From Microbacterium trichothecenolyticum (lineage in GTDB: Bacteria; Actinomycetota; Actinomycetes; Actinomycetales; Microbacteriaceae), in contig NZ_JAUTBF010000001.1 of the NCBI RefSeq assembly GCF_030818955.1, positions 3,286,001 through 3,350,000 on the forward strand: a stretch of 64,000 nucleotides of DNA, in the 5' to 3' direction. The stretch's first letter is position 1, and each line of letters opens with the position of its first letter. This document shows, piece by piece, positions 7,233-15,955 of the stretch. Below the pieces are notes generated by a model. The model saw nothing but the letters and a program-made list of their open reading frames with translations, did not search any database and was not told the origin of the DNA. A program made the translations under genes and the position numbers.

Positions 7233-8573
7233 TTACGGGGCCAGGCGGGTCGGGCCGCGGAAGAGGTAGGTGACCTCGCGGATCGACGACTCGCCCAGCA
7301 GCAGCATGAGCACGCGCGCCAGGCCCATGCCGAAGCCGCCGTGCGGCGGGGCGCCGAAGCGGAAGAAGTCGAGGTAGAAGTCGAGGTGCTCGGGGTCGAG
7401 GCCCTTCTCTTTCGCCTGCTCGACCAGAACGTCGACGCGGTGCTCGCGCTGCGCGCCCGTGGTGATCTCGACGCCGTTGAACAGCAGGTCGTACGACTTC
7501 GTCAGTCCGGTCTCCTCGTCGCGCATGTGGTAAAACGCGCGGATCTCGGGGTGGTAGTCGGTGATGAAGACGAACTGGTGACCGAACGTCTCGGCGACGT
7601 GCGCCGCGATCTGGCGCTCGCCCTCGGGGTCGAGGTCGCCGTCGGTACGGGGGATGTCATAGCCGCGGGCGGCGACGATCTCACGGGCCTCGGCCAGCGG
7701 GATACGCGGGAACGGCAGCGACGGAACCTGCACCTCGACGCCGAACAGCTCCTGGATCTCGGCGCCGTGCTTGTCGGCGACCGCCTGGAACGCCGTGTGC
7801 AGGAGCTCCTCCTGCATGTGCGCGACGTCCTCGTGGGAGTCGATCCAGCTGATCTCGGCGTCGATCGAGGTGAACTCGGTCGCGTGACGGCTCGTGAACG
7901 ACGGGTCGGCGCGGAACGCCGGCGCGATCTCGAAGATCTTGCCGAAGCCGGCGACCTGGGCCATCTGCTTGAAGAACTGCGGGCTCTGCGCGAGGTAGGC
8001 CGTCTTGTCCTCGAAGTACGGCACCTCGAACAGTTCCGCGTTGGACTCCGACGGGGATGCCATGAGCTTGGGGGAGTGCACCTCGATGTAGTCGCGCTCG
8101 ACCCAGTACGTGCGCATGGCGTGCTCGAGGGTCGTCTGCACGCGGAAGATGAGGTTGTTGCGGCGCTGACGCAGGTCGATGAAGCGCCAGTCCATGCGCT
8201 TGTCGGGGCTGCTGTCGGCCGCGATCGGCGTCTCGGGGTTGGCCGCGGCCGCGATCACGAGCTCGCCGACCCTGATCTCGACGCCGCCGAGCTTCACGCG
8301 CTCGTCGTGCTTGAGCTCGCCGCGCACGGTCAGGAACGTGCCGGTCGCGAGCGCGCCGATCGTCTCGGTCAGGGCGAGGGCAGCGGCATCCTGCTCGGAA
8401 CCGTCTTCGGTGGGGCGCGTCGCCGGGTTCACCAGCTGCACCGCGCCGGTCTCGTCGCGCAGCACGACGAACTGCACCTTCTTCTGATCGCGCACGGTTT
8501 CGACCCATCCCGACACCTCGACGGGGCCGGCGGGAAGGGATTTCAGCTGGTTGACCAGGACGCGTTCGCTCAC
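7233..8573 (-). CDS. aspS: aspartyl-tRNA synthetase, archaeal-type (short) AspRS
   Basis: This class IIb synthetase charges tRNA-Asp, and possibly tRNA-Asn if it is non-discriminating. It has 446 residues, well short of the roughly 590 of the common bacterial AspRS, and lacks the inserted GAD domain, so it is the archaeal/eukaryal-type enzyme. The OB-fold anticodon domain is at about 1-110. Motif 2 is seen around FRADPSFTSRHATEFTSID, and motif 3 as GFGMGLARVLMLLLG at the C-terminus. The GTG start has TAGACT on the minus strand (plus 8582-8587) 8 nt upstream, suggesting leaderless expression. Whether it discriminates tRNA-Asp from tRNA-Asn cannot be decided by eye. Confidence 0.93.
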   Translation of the reverse strand: MSERVLVNQLKSLPAGPVEVSGWVETVRDQKKVQFVVLRDETGAVQLVNPATRPTEDGSEQDAAALALTETIGALATGTFLTVRGELKHDERVKLGGVEIRVGELVIAAAANPETPIAADSSPDKRMDWRFIDLRQRRNNLIFRVQTTLEHAMRTYWVERDYIEVHSPKLMASPSESNAELFEVPYFEDKTAYLAQSPQFFKQMAQVAGFGKIFEIAPAFRADPSFTSRHATEFTSIDAEISWIDSHEDVAHMQEELLHTAFQAVADKHGAEIQELFGVEVQVPSLPFPRIPLAEAREIVAARGYDIPRTDGDLDPEGERQIAAHVAETFGHQFVFITDYHPEIRAFYHMRDEETGLTKSYDLLFNGVEITTGAQREHRVDVLVEQAKEKGLDPEHLDFYLDFFRFGAPPHGGFGMGLARVLMLLLGESSIREVTYLFRGPTRLAP

Positions 8574-8632
8574 GATCGTCCAGTCTACGTGCGCTGTCCG
8601 CGCGCGACCGGGCGCATCCCTACGATGGGGGC

Positions 8633-9022
8633 GTGACCTACTCGCTGCCGCCGGAGTCGTTCCGGACGCTGCGTCCGGAACCGGCCGCGCGCAAGACGCG
8701 GGGGTGGGACGTCGCGCTCACGATCGTCCTGCTCGTGCTGCTCCCGTTGGCCGCGCTCGGCGCCTCGTACGCGGGCGTGCTGCTGGCCTTCGCGGCCGAT
8801 GCGTGCGGATCCGTCGTCTGCGACGCCGGCTTGATGAACACCGGCTTCTGGCTCGCGGTCATCTCGCCCTGGGTGGTCTTCGTACTCGGTGTCGTCGTCG
8901 CGATCGTGCGGCTCGTCCGGCACCGCCTGGCTTTCTGGGTGCCGTTGGCGACCCTCGTGGGCATGGCGGCGGTGTGGTTCGTCGCCGCTGCCTTCGTCGG
9001 CGCCGGGGTCTCGGCATCCTGA
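8633..9022 (+). CDS. small integral membrane protein of unknown function
   Basis: This 129-residue protein has three predicted membrane helices at about 27-55, 71-92 and 101-124, after a short proline-rich cytoplasmic tail. Two cysteines (CGSVVC) lie in the loop between helices 1 and 2 and could form a disulfide outside the membrane. TACGAT (8621-8626) ends 6 nt before the GTG start. No family is recognised. It is divergent from aspS and separate from the following DedA gene. Confidence 0.75.
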   Translation: MTYSLPPESFRTLRPEPAARKTRGWDVALTIVLLVLLPLAALGASYAGVLLAFAADACGSVVCDAGLMNTGFWLAVISPWVVFVLGVVVAIVRLVRHRLAFWVPLATLVGMAAVWFVAAAFVGAGVSAS

Positions 9023-9120
9023 ACCGCTCCGGGGCAACCCCCAGGAACCCGGCCTGAGCGGGGCCTAGCCTGGAACGGGCGTCCGGACGGGCGGCCGATC
9101 ACCGAGCGCGAAGGCACCCG

Positions 9121-9813
9121 ATGACCGACACCACCCTCACCCTCCGCCCGCTGCGCGCGGGTGCCGCCTCCGATGAGGGCCAGTCGTGGCTCACGTCGCT
9201 GGCGGACTGGACCGTCTCGCTGATGGAGGTCATCGGCCCGGTGGGAGCCGGTGTCGCGATCGCCCTCGAGAACCTGTTCCCGCCGCTGCCGAGCGAGGTC
9301 GTGCTACCCATGGCGGGGCTCACCGCCAGCCGCGGCTCGTTCACGCTGTTCGAGGCCCTGCTCTGGACGACGCTCGGATCCATCGTCGGCGCGTTCATGC
9401 TCTACGGTCTCGGGCGCTGGCTCGGTGCCGCCCGGCTGCGCGCGTTCGCGGCCAAGATGCCGCTGCTGCACCCCGAGGACGTGGACCGCACGGTGGCGTG
9501 GTTCGAACGGCACGGCGGCAAGGCGGTGTTCTTCGGGCGCATGATCCCGATCTTCCGCAGTCTCATCTCCATTCCCGCGGGCGTCGCCAAGATGCCGCTG
9601 TGGCGCTTCGGTCTGCTGACCGGGGCGGGCAGCCTCATCTGGAACACGATCTTCGTGCTCGCCGGCTACCTGCTGGGCGAGAACTGGCACGTCATCGAGC
9701 AGTACGCCGACATCCTGCAGTATGTGGTGATCGCGGGCGTCGCGGTGGGTGTCGCGTGGTTCCTGTACGCGCGCGTCCGCTCGCTGCTGGCATCCCGCCG
9801 CTCCGAAGCCTGA
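9121..9813 (+). CDS. DedA family (SNARE-associated/VTT domain) membrane protein
   Basis: This 230-residue polytopic membrane protein has the DedA hallmarks: the re-entrant segment ENLFPPLPSEVVLPMAG at about 43-59 and the amphipathic motif FFGRMIPIFRSLISIPAG at about 138-155 with its conserved arginine and glycine. The family is implicated in flipping polyprenyl phosphate or phospholipids across the membrane. The C-terminal end is short and basic. The gene stands alone between an unknown membrane protein and the cytochrome c operon. Confidence 0.9.
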   Translation: MTDTTLTLRPLRAGAASDEGQSWLTSLADWTVSLMEVIGPVGAGVAIALENLFPPLPSEVVLPMAGLTASRGSFTLFEALLWTTLGSIVGAFMLYGLGRWLGAARLRAFAAKMPLLHPEDVDRTVAWFERHGGKAVFFGRMIPIFRSLISIPAGVAKMPLWRFGLLTGAGSLIWNTIFVLAGYLLGENWHVIEQYADILQYVVIAGVAVGVAWFLYARVRSLLASRRSEA

Positions 9814-9877
9814 GCCCGGTTATCTCCACGTCGAGGCAACCGGCATCCGGACTCAGTCAGACCACAGAACCCGCCCG

Positions 9878-9883
9878 TAGACT
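9878..9883 (+). promoter_or_regulatory. -10 box (TAGACT) for the cytochrome c biogenesis operon
   Basis: TAGACT is 6 nt before the GTG of the first gene of the operon, which implies a leaderless transcript covering at least the first four genes. Confidence 0.55.
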
Positions 9884-9889
9884 GGCGTC

Positions 9890-10534
9890 GTGCCTGCCGA
9901 TCGCCTTCATCTCGTGCGCCACGGAGAGGTCCACAACCCCCGTCGCGTGCTGTACGGTCGGCTCCCCGGGTTCGGTCTGAGCGTCGACGGGCGCCGGATG
10001 GCGCGGCAGGCCGCGGAGTACGTGCACGCACTCGAGCGGCCCGTGACGGCACTCGTCGTCTCGCCCCTGCAGCGCACCCGCGAGTCGGCCGAGCCGTTCG
10101 TGCGCCTCTTCGGCATCGAGCCCTACATCGACGACCGGGTGATCGAGCCGACCAACGTCTTCGAGGGTCGCCGCATGAAGCAGGCGCTCGCGAACCCGCT
10201 GAACTGGCGGCATCTCAGCCGACCCGAGATCCCCAGCTGGGGCGAGCCGTACGAGCGCATCGTCGCCCGGGTGACGGATGCCATGACCGACGCCTGGGAA
10301 CGCGTGCCCTCGGGCGATGTCGTCGTCGTCTCGCACCAGTTGCCGATCTGGGTGACCCACCTCGCCCTCTCCCACCAACCCACCCGCCACGACCCCCGCA
10401 AGCGCCGGTGCGCGCTGTCGAGCGTGACGAGCTTCGAACGGCGAGACGGCGCCGACGGCTCGACGCGCTTCGTCGAGGTGGCGTATGCCGAGCCGGCGAC
10501 GACAGCCGGAGCCGTCGACGTAGGAGCCGTGTGA
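9890..10534 (+). CDS. histidine phosphatase family protein (first gene of cytochrome c biogenesis operon)
   Basis: This 214-residue protein is a phosphoglycerate-mutase-like phosphatase. The catalytic RHG motif is at residues 10-12 with His11 as phospho-acceptor, and the second histidine lies in VVVVSHQLPIW. The substrate is unknown. Its stop overlaps the start of the ResA-like gene (GTGATG). The order phosphatase - thioredoxin - CcdA - ResB - CcsA-like is the same as in Mycobacterium (Rv0525-Rv0529), which ties it by context to cytochrome c maturation, though no direct role follows from the sequence. Confidence 0.9.
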   Translation: MPADRLHLVRHGEVHNPRRVLYGRLPGFGLSVDGRRMARQAAEYVHALERPVTALVVSPLQRTRESAEPFVRLFGIEPYIDDRVIEPTNVFEGRRMKQALANPLNWRHLSRPEIPSWGEPYERIVARVTDAMTDAWERVPSGDVVVVSHQLPIWVTHLALSHQPTRHDPRKRRCALSSVTSFERRDGADGSTRFVEVAYAEPATTAGAVDVGAV

Positions 10535-11139
10535 TGCGCCGAGTCCTCACCTCCGCCGGAGCCCTCGCCGCCGCGACGGTCCTCATCGCGGGTCTGTGCG
10601 CCTGTACGCCCGACCCCCTGGCCGAGCAGTATCGCGCGGGAGACAACAAGGGCTACATCGCTGCCAACGGTCTGCAGTGGCAGGAGATCCCCGAGGCCGA
10701 CCGCGGCGACCCGGTGTCGTTCTCGGGCACCCTCGACAACGGCTCGCCCGTGTCGAGCGCCGACTACGCCGGCAAGGTGCTGGTGGTGAACTTCTGGTAC
10801 GCCACGTGCGGCCCGTGCATCATCGAGGCGCCCCGACTCGAGCAGGCGTATCAGACGTTCCAGGGTCAGGACGTGGCCTTCCTCGGCATCAACACCTATG
10901 ACCAGCCGGCGACCGCGCTGTCGTTCGCCCGCGACCACGGGGTGTCGTACTCGAGCGCGATGGCCGTCGACGACGGCGAGCTCAAGCTCGCGTTCGCGGC
11001 CAAGACGACGATCAACGCCACCCCCACGACCCTCGTGCTCGACAAGCAGGGCCGCGTGGCAGCCCGGGTCATCGGTGAGCTGCCCGAAGCCTCGATCCTC
11101 GAGTCGATGGTGCGCACCCTGGTCGCGGAGCCCGCGTGA
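10534..11139 (+). CDS. resA: TlpA/ResA-like thiol-disulfide oxidoreductase, lipoprotein
   Basis: This extracytoplasmic thioredoxin-fold protein would keep apocytochrome c haem-binding cysteines reduced. It has 201 residues. An N-terminal signal ends in the lipobox LCAC with Cys24 as the lipid-modified residue. The redox motif C92-GP-C95 follows FWYAT, and the cis-proline is in NATPTTLVLD. Start and stop codons overlap both neighbours by 4 bp or less. Electrons would come from CcdA, encoded next. Confidence 0.92.
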   Translation: MRRVLTSAGALAAATVLIAGLCACTPDPLAEQYRAGDNKGYIAANGLQWQEIPEADRGDPVSFSGTLDNGSPVSSADYAGKVLVVNFWYATCGPCIIEAPRLEQAYQTFQGQDVAFLGINTYDQPATALSFARDHGVSYSSAMAVDDGELKLAFAAKTTINATPTTLVLDKQGRVAARVIGELPEASILESMVRTLVAEPA

Positions 11140-11885
11140 ACCCGGGCGCTCTCGTCTTCGACGGGGCGCTGTGGGTCGCCCTCCCCATCGCCCTGGCCGC
11201 CGGCCTCATCTCGTTCCTCTCGCCCTGCGTGCTGCCGCTGGTCCCCGGCTACCTCGGGTACATCGGCGGTGCCGTCGCGCCGCGCGGAGGCTCGGCATCC
11301 GGAGCCGGTCGCGGTCGCCTCCTCGGCGGCACGCTGCTCTTCATCGCCGGGTTCACCGTGGTGTTCATGGCCGTCAACGCCCTCGGCGGCACGGCGGGAG
11401 CGTTCTTCGTCCGGTACGGCGACGTGATCACGCGCGTGCTCGGCGTGGTCATCGTTCTCATGGGCCTGGTCTTCATCGGGCTGTTCGGTATCGCGCAACG
11501 TTCGGTACGGGTGCAGGCCAAGGGCAACCTCGGCCTGGTGGGCGCACCCCTGCTGGGGATCGCCCTCGGCATCGGCTGGACGCCCTGCATCGGCCCCACC
11601 CTCGCGGCGATCATCTCGGTGTCGTACAACCTCGGTGACCCCGGCCGGGCGGCGCTGCTCGGACTGGCGTACTCGCTGGGTCTCGGCATCCCGTTCCTGC
11701 TCCTTGCGCTCGGTTTCGGCTGGGCGACGCGCTCGGTCGCGTTCATCCGCCGCCACATCCGCGTCGTCAACGTCATCGGCGGTGTGCTTCTGGTGGTTCT
11801 GGGCCTGGCGATGGTCACGGGCGTCTGGGGCGCGTGGATGTCGTCGCTGCAGGGGGTGATCGGCGGTGTCGAACTCCCGCTCTGA
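11136..11885 (+). CDS. ccdA: cytochrome c biogenesis protein CcdA
   Basis: This 249-residue membrane protein moves reducing equivalents across the membrane to the ResA-like protein. It has six membrane helices and the two redox cysteines in conserved proline contexts: SPCVLPLVPGYLGYIGG near residue 30 and GWTPCIGPTLAA near 150. A glycine/serine-rich arginine loop follows helix 1. It starts with a GTGA overlap at the ResA-like stop. Confidence 0.94.
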   Translation: MNPGALVFDGALWVALPIALAAGLISFLSPCVLPLVPGYLGYIGGAVAPRGGSASGAGRGRLLGGTLLFIAGFTVVFMAVNALGGTAGAFFVRYGDVITRVLGVVIVLMGLVFIGLFGIAQRSVRVQAKGNLGLVGAPLLGIALGIGWTPCIGPTLAAIISVSYNLGDPGRAALLGLAYSLGLGIPFLLLALGFGWATRSVAFIRRHIRVVNVIGGVLLVVLGLAMVTGVWGAWMSSLQGVIGGVELPL

Positions 11886-11988
11886 CGATCGCGAGCCCGA
11901 CGGCATCGAGCGCAAGAGCGCCGAGACCGCGCGCTCGCAGCCCGATCCGTCCCGGCACGAGCACCCCCGGTCCGACCGAGGGAAGAAC

Positions 11989-13683
11989 GTGAACGATCCG
12001 CTGCGTCCGTCCGACCACGCCGATTCGGCGCCGAGCGACGCGGCGGCATCCGACGACGACATCACGCAGCCGCGCCTGGGCGTCGTCGGCTGGGCGCGCT
12101 GGGGCTGGCGCCAGTTGACCAGCATGCGCACGGCCCTCGTGCTGCTGCTGCTGCTGGCGATCGCCGCCGTGCCGGGCTCGCTGGTGCCCCAGCGCACGGC
12201 CGACCCCAACGGCGTCACGCAGTACTTCACCGACAACCCCGATCTCGCGCCGGTGCTCGACAAGCTGAGCCTGTTCGACGTGTACACCTCGCCGTGGTTC
12301 TCGGCGATCTACCTGCTGCTGTTCGTCTCGCTCATCGGCTGCGTGCTGCCGCGCACCAAGCACCACTGGAAGGCCCTGCGCTCGCAGCCGCCGCGCACCC
12401 CCGCGCGCCTGTCCCGCCTGGACGACCACCGCACCCGCGTGCTCGCCGTCGACGGTGATCCGGATGCCGTGGCCTCGGGCGCGATCGACGCTGCGGCCGC
12501 GCAGCTGCGCAAGAGCGGGTACCGCGTGGCCCGCTACGACGGGCGCGGGTCGTTCTCGGTCTCGGCCGAGCGCGGGTATCTGCGCGAGACGGGCAACCTC
12601 GTCTTCCACGCCGCCCTCGTGGGGGTGCTCATCGCGGTCGGCGTGGGCGGCGGATTCACCTACACGGGCCAGCGTGTCCTGGTGGAGGGTCAGGCATTCA
12701 CCAACAGCCTGCTCGACTACTCGTCGTTCAACCCGGGTCGCTTCGTCAGCGGCGACACCCTGACGCCCTACGCGATGACGCTCGACCGGTTCGACGTCAC
12801 CTACGTCCCCCCGGGGCAGCCCGGATCGGGCCAGGCGGGTGACTTCGTCGCGCACATGACCACCCAATCGCCGGGCGGTGAGCCGCAGGACGGCGAGGTG
12901 CGCGTCAATCACCCGCTCGACGTGCAGGGCGACCGTGTCTACCTGCTCGGCAACGGCTACGCCCCGACGGTGACCATCCGCGACGCGGACGGGCGGGAGG
13001 TGTTCCACGACTCCGTGGCCTTCCTGCCCCAGGATGCCAACATGACCTCGCTCGGCGTGATCAAGGTCGCCGACGGTCTGCCCCAGCAGCTCGGGTTGCT
13101 CGGCTTCTTCTACCCCACGATGGACGTGCTGTCCTCGGGCGCGCTCACCTCGACGTACGGTGCGCTCGAGTACCCCGTGCTGACGCTGCGCGTCTACGAA
13201 GGCGACCTGGGCATCGACGACGGCACGCCGCGCTCGGTCTACACGCTCGATCCGTCGGGCATGACGCAGATCGCGGGCGGCGACAGTGGCAACCCGGCGA
13301 TCCAGCTCATGCCCGGCGAGACCGAGGACCTTCCCAACGGCCTCGGCACCATCACGTTCGAGAACGAGGCGCCCGCGGGGGCTGTCGGCTACGACGGCTC
13401 GGTGAAGCGCTTCGCCTCGCTGTCGATCCACCGCGACCTCGCCGGACCGTGGGTGCTCTCGTTCGCTTTGCTGGCCCTGCTCGGTCTGTTGGCGGCGCTG
13501 TTCGTCCCGCGCCGACGCATGTGGGTCAAGGCGACGCCCGGGCCGGAGGGGGTGCGGATCGAGTACGCCGGCCTCGCCCGCGGGGAGGACCCCACCCTCG
13601 CCGCCGCCGTCGACCAGCTCGCTGAGAAGCACGGTGCCACCCTTCCCCGCCCGAGCCAGCCCGACACCGGAAAAGTAGACTGA
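11989..13683 (+). CDS. resB: cytochrome c biogenesis protein ResB (CcsB-type membrane subunit)
   Basis: ResB together with the CcsA-like protein forms the System II haem lyase at the outer face of the membrane. About 564 residues follow GTG 11989, which is preferred because AGGGAAG lies 5-6 nt upstream. An in-frame GTG at 11866 would add 41 mostly hydrophilic residues and overlap ccdA by 20 bp, and cannot be excluded. Membrane helices flank SMRTALVLLLLLAIAA, a second near IYLLLFVSLIGCVL, a third around 220, and the last at LSFALLALLGLLAALFVP, with a large external domain between helices 3 and 4. The next gene starts 4 bp after the stop. Confidence 0.92.
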   Translation: MNDPLRPSDHADSAPSDAAASDDDITQPRLGVVGWARWGWRQLTSMRTALVLLLLLAIAAVPGSLVPQRTADPNGVTQYFTDNPDLAPVLDKLSLFDVYTSPWFSAIYLLLFVSLIGCVLPRTKHHWKALRSQPPRTPARLSRLDDHRTRVLAVDGDPDAVASGAIDAAAAQLRKSGYRVARYDGRGSFSVSAERGYLRETGNLVFHAALVGVLIAVGVGGGFTYTGQRVLVEGQAFTNSLLDYSSFNPGRFVSGDTLTPYAMTLDRFDVTYVPPGQPGSGQAGDFVAHMTTQSPGGEPQDGEVRVNHPLDVQGDRVYLLGNGYAPTVTIRDADGREVFHDSVAFLPQDANMTSLGVIKVADGLPQQLGLLGFFYPTMDVLSSGALTSTYGALEYPVLTLRVYEGDLGIDDGTPRSVYTLDPSGMTQIAGGDSGNPAIQLMPGETEDLPNGLGTITFENEAPAGAVGYDGSVKRFASLSIHRDLAGPWVLSFALLALLGLLAALFVPRRRMWVKATPGPEGVRIEYAGLARGEDPTLAAAVDQLAEKHGATLPRPSQPDTGKVD

Positions 13684-13687
13684 CACC

Positions 13688-14695
13688 ATGCCCGGAACCG
13701 ATCCGCTTCTCCTCGATGAGATCTCGCTCCTCCTGGTGTGGACGGCGGTCGCCATCTACGTGTTGGCGTTCATCGCCTACGCCATCGACCTCGCGCGTCG
13801 GTCCGACCTCGCGCTGAAGGCGAAAGACGAGGTCGTCGCCCGCGAGCTCGTGACCGCGGGCGGCGGGGGAGTGATCTCGTCGGGCGCCGGGTCGTCGGCA
13901 TCCGGGACCACCGCCAAGCCCCGCTACCTGTGGGCCCGTCTCGGCGCCGTGCTCACGGCGCTCGGGTTCGTGTTCCACCTGGCCGCGACCGTCCTGCGCG
14001 GCGTGGCGGCCGAGCGCGTGCCGTGGTCGAACATGTACGAGTTCGCCATGACCGGGCTGCTGCTGATCGTCGCGGTGTACCTCGCGGTGCTCACCCGCTA
14101 CGACCTGCGCTTCCTCGGCTCGCTCATCACGGGCCTCGCGGTGCTGCTGCTCGGCGGGGCGACGCTGGCGTTCCACGTCGAGGTCGTGCCGCTGGCCGAC
14201 CCGCTGAAGTCGGTGTGGCTCGTCGTGCACGTGTTCGTCGCGAGCCTGGCGACGGCGCTGTTCGCCCTGGCGTTCGGCCTGTCGGTGGTGCAGCTGATCC
14301 AGACGCGACGCGAGCGCAAGCTCGCCGAGGCGCCCGCGGATGCCGAACCGAAGCGCAGCTTCCTGCGCACCGTGCCGAACGCCGACGCGCTGGAGTCGCT
14401 GGCGTACCGCTTCGCGATCGTCGGCTTCATCTTCTGGACCTTCACCCTCATCGCCGGCTCCATCTGGGCCAACGACGCGTGGGGCCGGTTCTGGGGCTTC
14501 GACACGAAGGAAGTGTGGACCTTCGTCATCTGGGTGCTCTACGCCGGATACATCCACGCCCGCGCCACCCGCGGCTGGCGCGGCACCCGTTCGGCGTGGC
14601 TGTCGATCATCGGCTTCGCCGCGGTGCTGTTCAACTTCACGATCGTCAACGTCTTCTTCAAGGGCCTGCACGCTTACAGCGGCCTGACGACGTAG
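13688..14695 (+). CDS. ccsB: c-type cytochrome biogenesis protein CcsB (CcsA/ResC family)
   Basis: This 335-residue membrane protein is the haem-handling partner of ResB. The tryptophan-rich haem-binding segment WGRFWGFDTKEVWTFVIW is near residues 265-282, a variant of the WWD signature, and conserved histidines lie in flanking loops. TAGACT (13676-13681), overlapping the ResB stop, ends 6 nt before the ATG, so the gene may also have its own leaderless promoter. It is the last gene of the operon. A palindromic repeat lies 27 bp after the stop. Confidence 0.93.
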   Translation: MPGTDPLLLDEISLLLVWTAVAIYVLAFIAYAIDLARRSDLALKAKDEVVARELVTAGGGGVISSGAGSSASGTTAKPRYLWARLGAVLTALGFVFHLAATVLRGVAAERVPWSNMYEFAMTGLLLIVAVYLAVLTRYDLRFLGSLITGLAVLLLGGATLAFHVEVVPLADPLKSVWLVVHVFVASLATALFALAFGLSVVQLIQTRRERKLAEAPADAEPKRSFLRTVPNADALESLAYRFAIVGFIFWTFTLIAGSIWANDAWGRFWGFDTKEVWTFVIWVLYAGYIHARATRGWRGTRSAWLSIIGFAAVLFNFTIVNVFFKGLHAYSGLTT

Positions 14696-14721
14696 GGCGC
14701 CCGTGCGCGCCTGCCCGGTTC

Positions 14722-14782
14722 GTTGAGTGTCTAAAACACGCAGCACCGGGCCTGGCCCCAACGGCGTGTCGTGGACACTCAC
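14722..14782. repeat. 61 bp palindromic repeat, family A copy 1
   Basis: Inverted arms GTTGAGTGTC...ACACGC and GCGTGTCGTGGACACTCAC surround a short GC-rich centre. It lies just after the ccsB stop. The same element occurs at 14845 and 15878; this copy has the most mismatches. Confidence 0.8.
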
Positions 14783-14844
14783 GTGTCGCTGCGGCGCGGG
14801 CCGGGGCGGGGCTTTCGCGACGCGCACTCCTGACGCGCACTCCT

Positions 14845-14906
14845 GTTGAGTGTCCAGGACACGCCGTGAAGCGTCGGGCCGCAACGGCGTGTCGTGGACA
14901 CTCAAC
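14845..14906. repeat. 62 bp palindromic repeat, family A copy 2, containing the DUF559 stop codon
   Basis: The 23 bp arms match at 22 positions: GTTGAGTGTCCA-GACACGCC on the left, and the reverse complement on the right. Read on the minus strand, the TTGA at its edge supplies the TGA stop of the DUF559 gene (CGT TGA). Confidence 0.88.
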
Positions 14907-15777
14907 GAGCGAGGGCTCGGCGCACCGGGCCGACGATGTCGTGCTGCGGTGCGGTGAGGTGGTGGGCGACGACGCGGATCAACGTCCACCCCTCCTCCGC
15001 GATCGCACGCCAGCGGTCGGCGTCACGTCGGAACTGCTCGGGATCCGCGTGCTGACGCCCGTCGTATTCCACGGCGACACGGTGCTGCGGATACGCCATG
15101 TCGAGTCGCGCGACGAACGTGCCGGTGTGCGTGCGGAGCGTCCAGTTGAGCTCGGGCTCGGGAAGGCCTGCTCGAACCAGGATGCTGCGGACAATGCTCT
15201 CGCGTGGTGACTCCGATCCGGGTCGCACGAGCGCCGCTGCCTCGCGGAGAGCGATCGCACCGCGACGGCGTGCGGTGAGGGCGACGGAGTCGAGCTCTGC
15301 GCGGGAACCTCCGTGCGAGAGGATCCAGTCGCCGGCCGCCACGAGATCCTCGACGCCGAGTGACTCGCCGAGCTGCGCCCAGGTTGCGACGCGCGACGCA
15401 ACGGGAAGGTCGCCCAGCAGGGTGATCTCGTCGCCGCAGAGGGCGAGTCGGTGACCGATGACATCGCGTGTGCGGGGCTCACGGGCGGGCGGTACCGCGC
15501 TGATGTGGAGCGCGGTGCCGGGCGTGGGGGGAATCGGCATCCCCCACAGTGCCGCCGAGGTGGCATGGCTGAAGAACTGACCGCCGTTCATCCTCGGGAG
15601 GTATGCACGGCATCGGTCGGCGACGGTCTCGAGCGGGTCGGCCCCGGTGTGGCGTACGCCGTGAAAGGGAGCGCGCACGTCTGTCGCCGAGAACCTTCGG
15701 CGGGGGATGCCGAAGCGGTCGGCGTCGCGGATATGGAACGGTCGATCGAACTCAGCGGGGAGCGGGCGGGGCTGCAT
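14902..15777 (-). CDS. DUF559 (Vsr-like/PD-(D/E)XK) nuclease-domain protein
   Basis: This 291-residue protein ends in a DUF559 domain related to very-short-patch repair endonucleases. The likely active-site set is D226 in RLDMAYP, E237 and D239 in VEYDGRQH, and H243, followed by the GWTLIRV segment (about 263-269). The N-terminal half (about 1-130) resembles the winged-helix and linker region found in actinobacterial DUF559/AbiEi-like proteins, but this is a weaker reading. The gene is bracketed by palindromic repeats at 14722, 14845 and 15878, and its stop codon lies inside one of them. No methylase or other restriction gene is adjacent. Function and target are unknown. Confidence 0.85.
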   Translation of the reverse strand: MQPRPLPAEFDRPFHIRDADRFGIPRRRFSATDVRAPFHGVRHTGADPLETVADRCRAYLPRMNGGQFFSHATSAALWGMPIPPTPGTALHISAVPPAREPRTRDVIGHRLALCGDEITLLGDLPVASRVATWAQLGESLGVEDLVAAGDWILSHGGSRAELDSVALTARRRGAIALREAAALVRPGSESPRESIVRSILVRAGLPEPELNWTLRTHTGTFVARLDMAYPQHRVAVEYDGRQHADPEQFRRDADRWRAIAEEGWTLIRVVAHHLTAPQHDIVGPVRRALAR

Positions 15778-15877
15778 GACGATATGAGACAGCCCGCCAC
15801 GACCCGGCCGTCGCAGACCCCTGCCCGCCCTGTGGAGCCACGCTCTGTGGAGGAGCGGTCCCCGTCCGCAGCCCCCC

Positions 15878-15939
15878 GTTGAGTGTCCACGACACGCCGC
15901 ACGATGCGGGGTGCCTACGGCGTGTCTTGGACAGTCAAC
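15878..15939. repeat. 62 bp palindromic repeat, family A copy 3
   Basis: It begins GTTGAGTGTCCACGACACGC and ends GTGTCTTGGACAGTCAAC. It lies 17 bp beyond the stop of the YhgE gene and about 100 bp upstream of the DUF559 start, so the DUF559 gene is bracketed by copies 2 and 3. Confidence 0.85.
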
Positions 15940-15955
15940 GGGGAGGGGGCGGCAA

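Noticed and set aside
14722..15939. Possible CRISPR array from the three similar repeats
   Set aside because: There are only three copies at uneven spacing (62 bp and 971 bp gaps) with a gene between two of them, and no cas genes.
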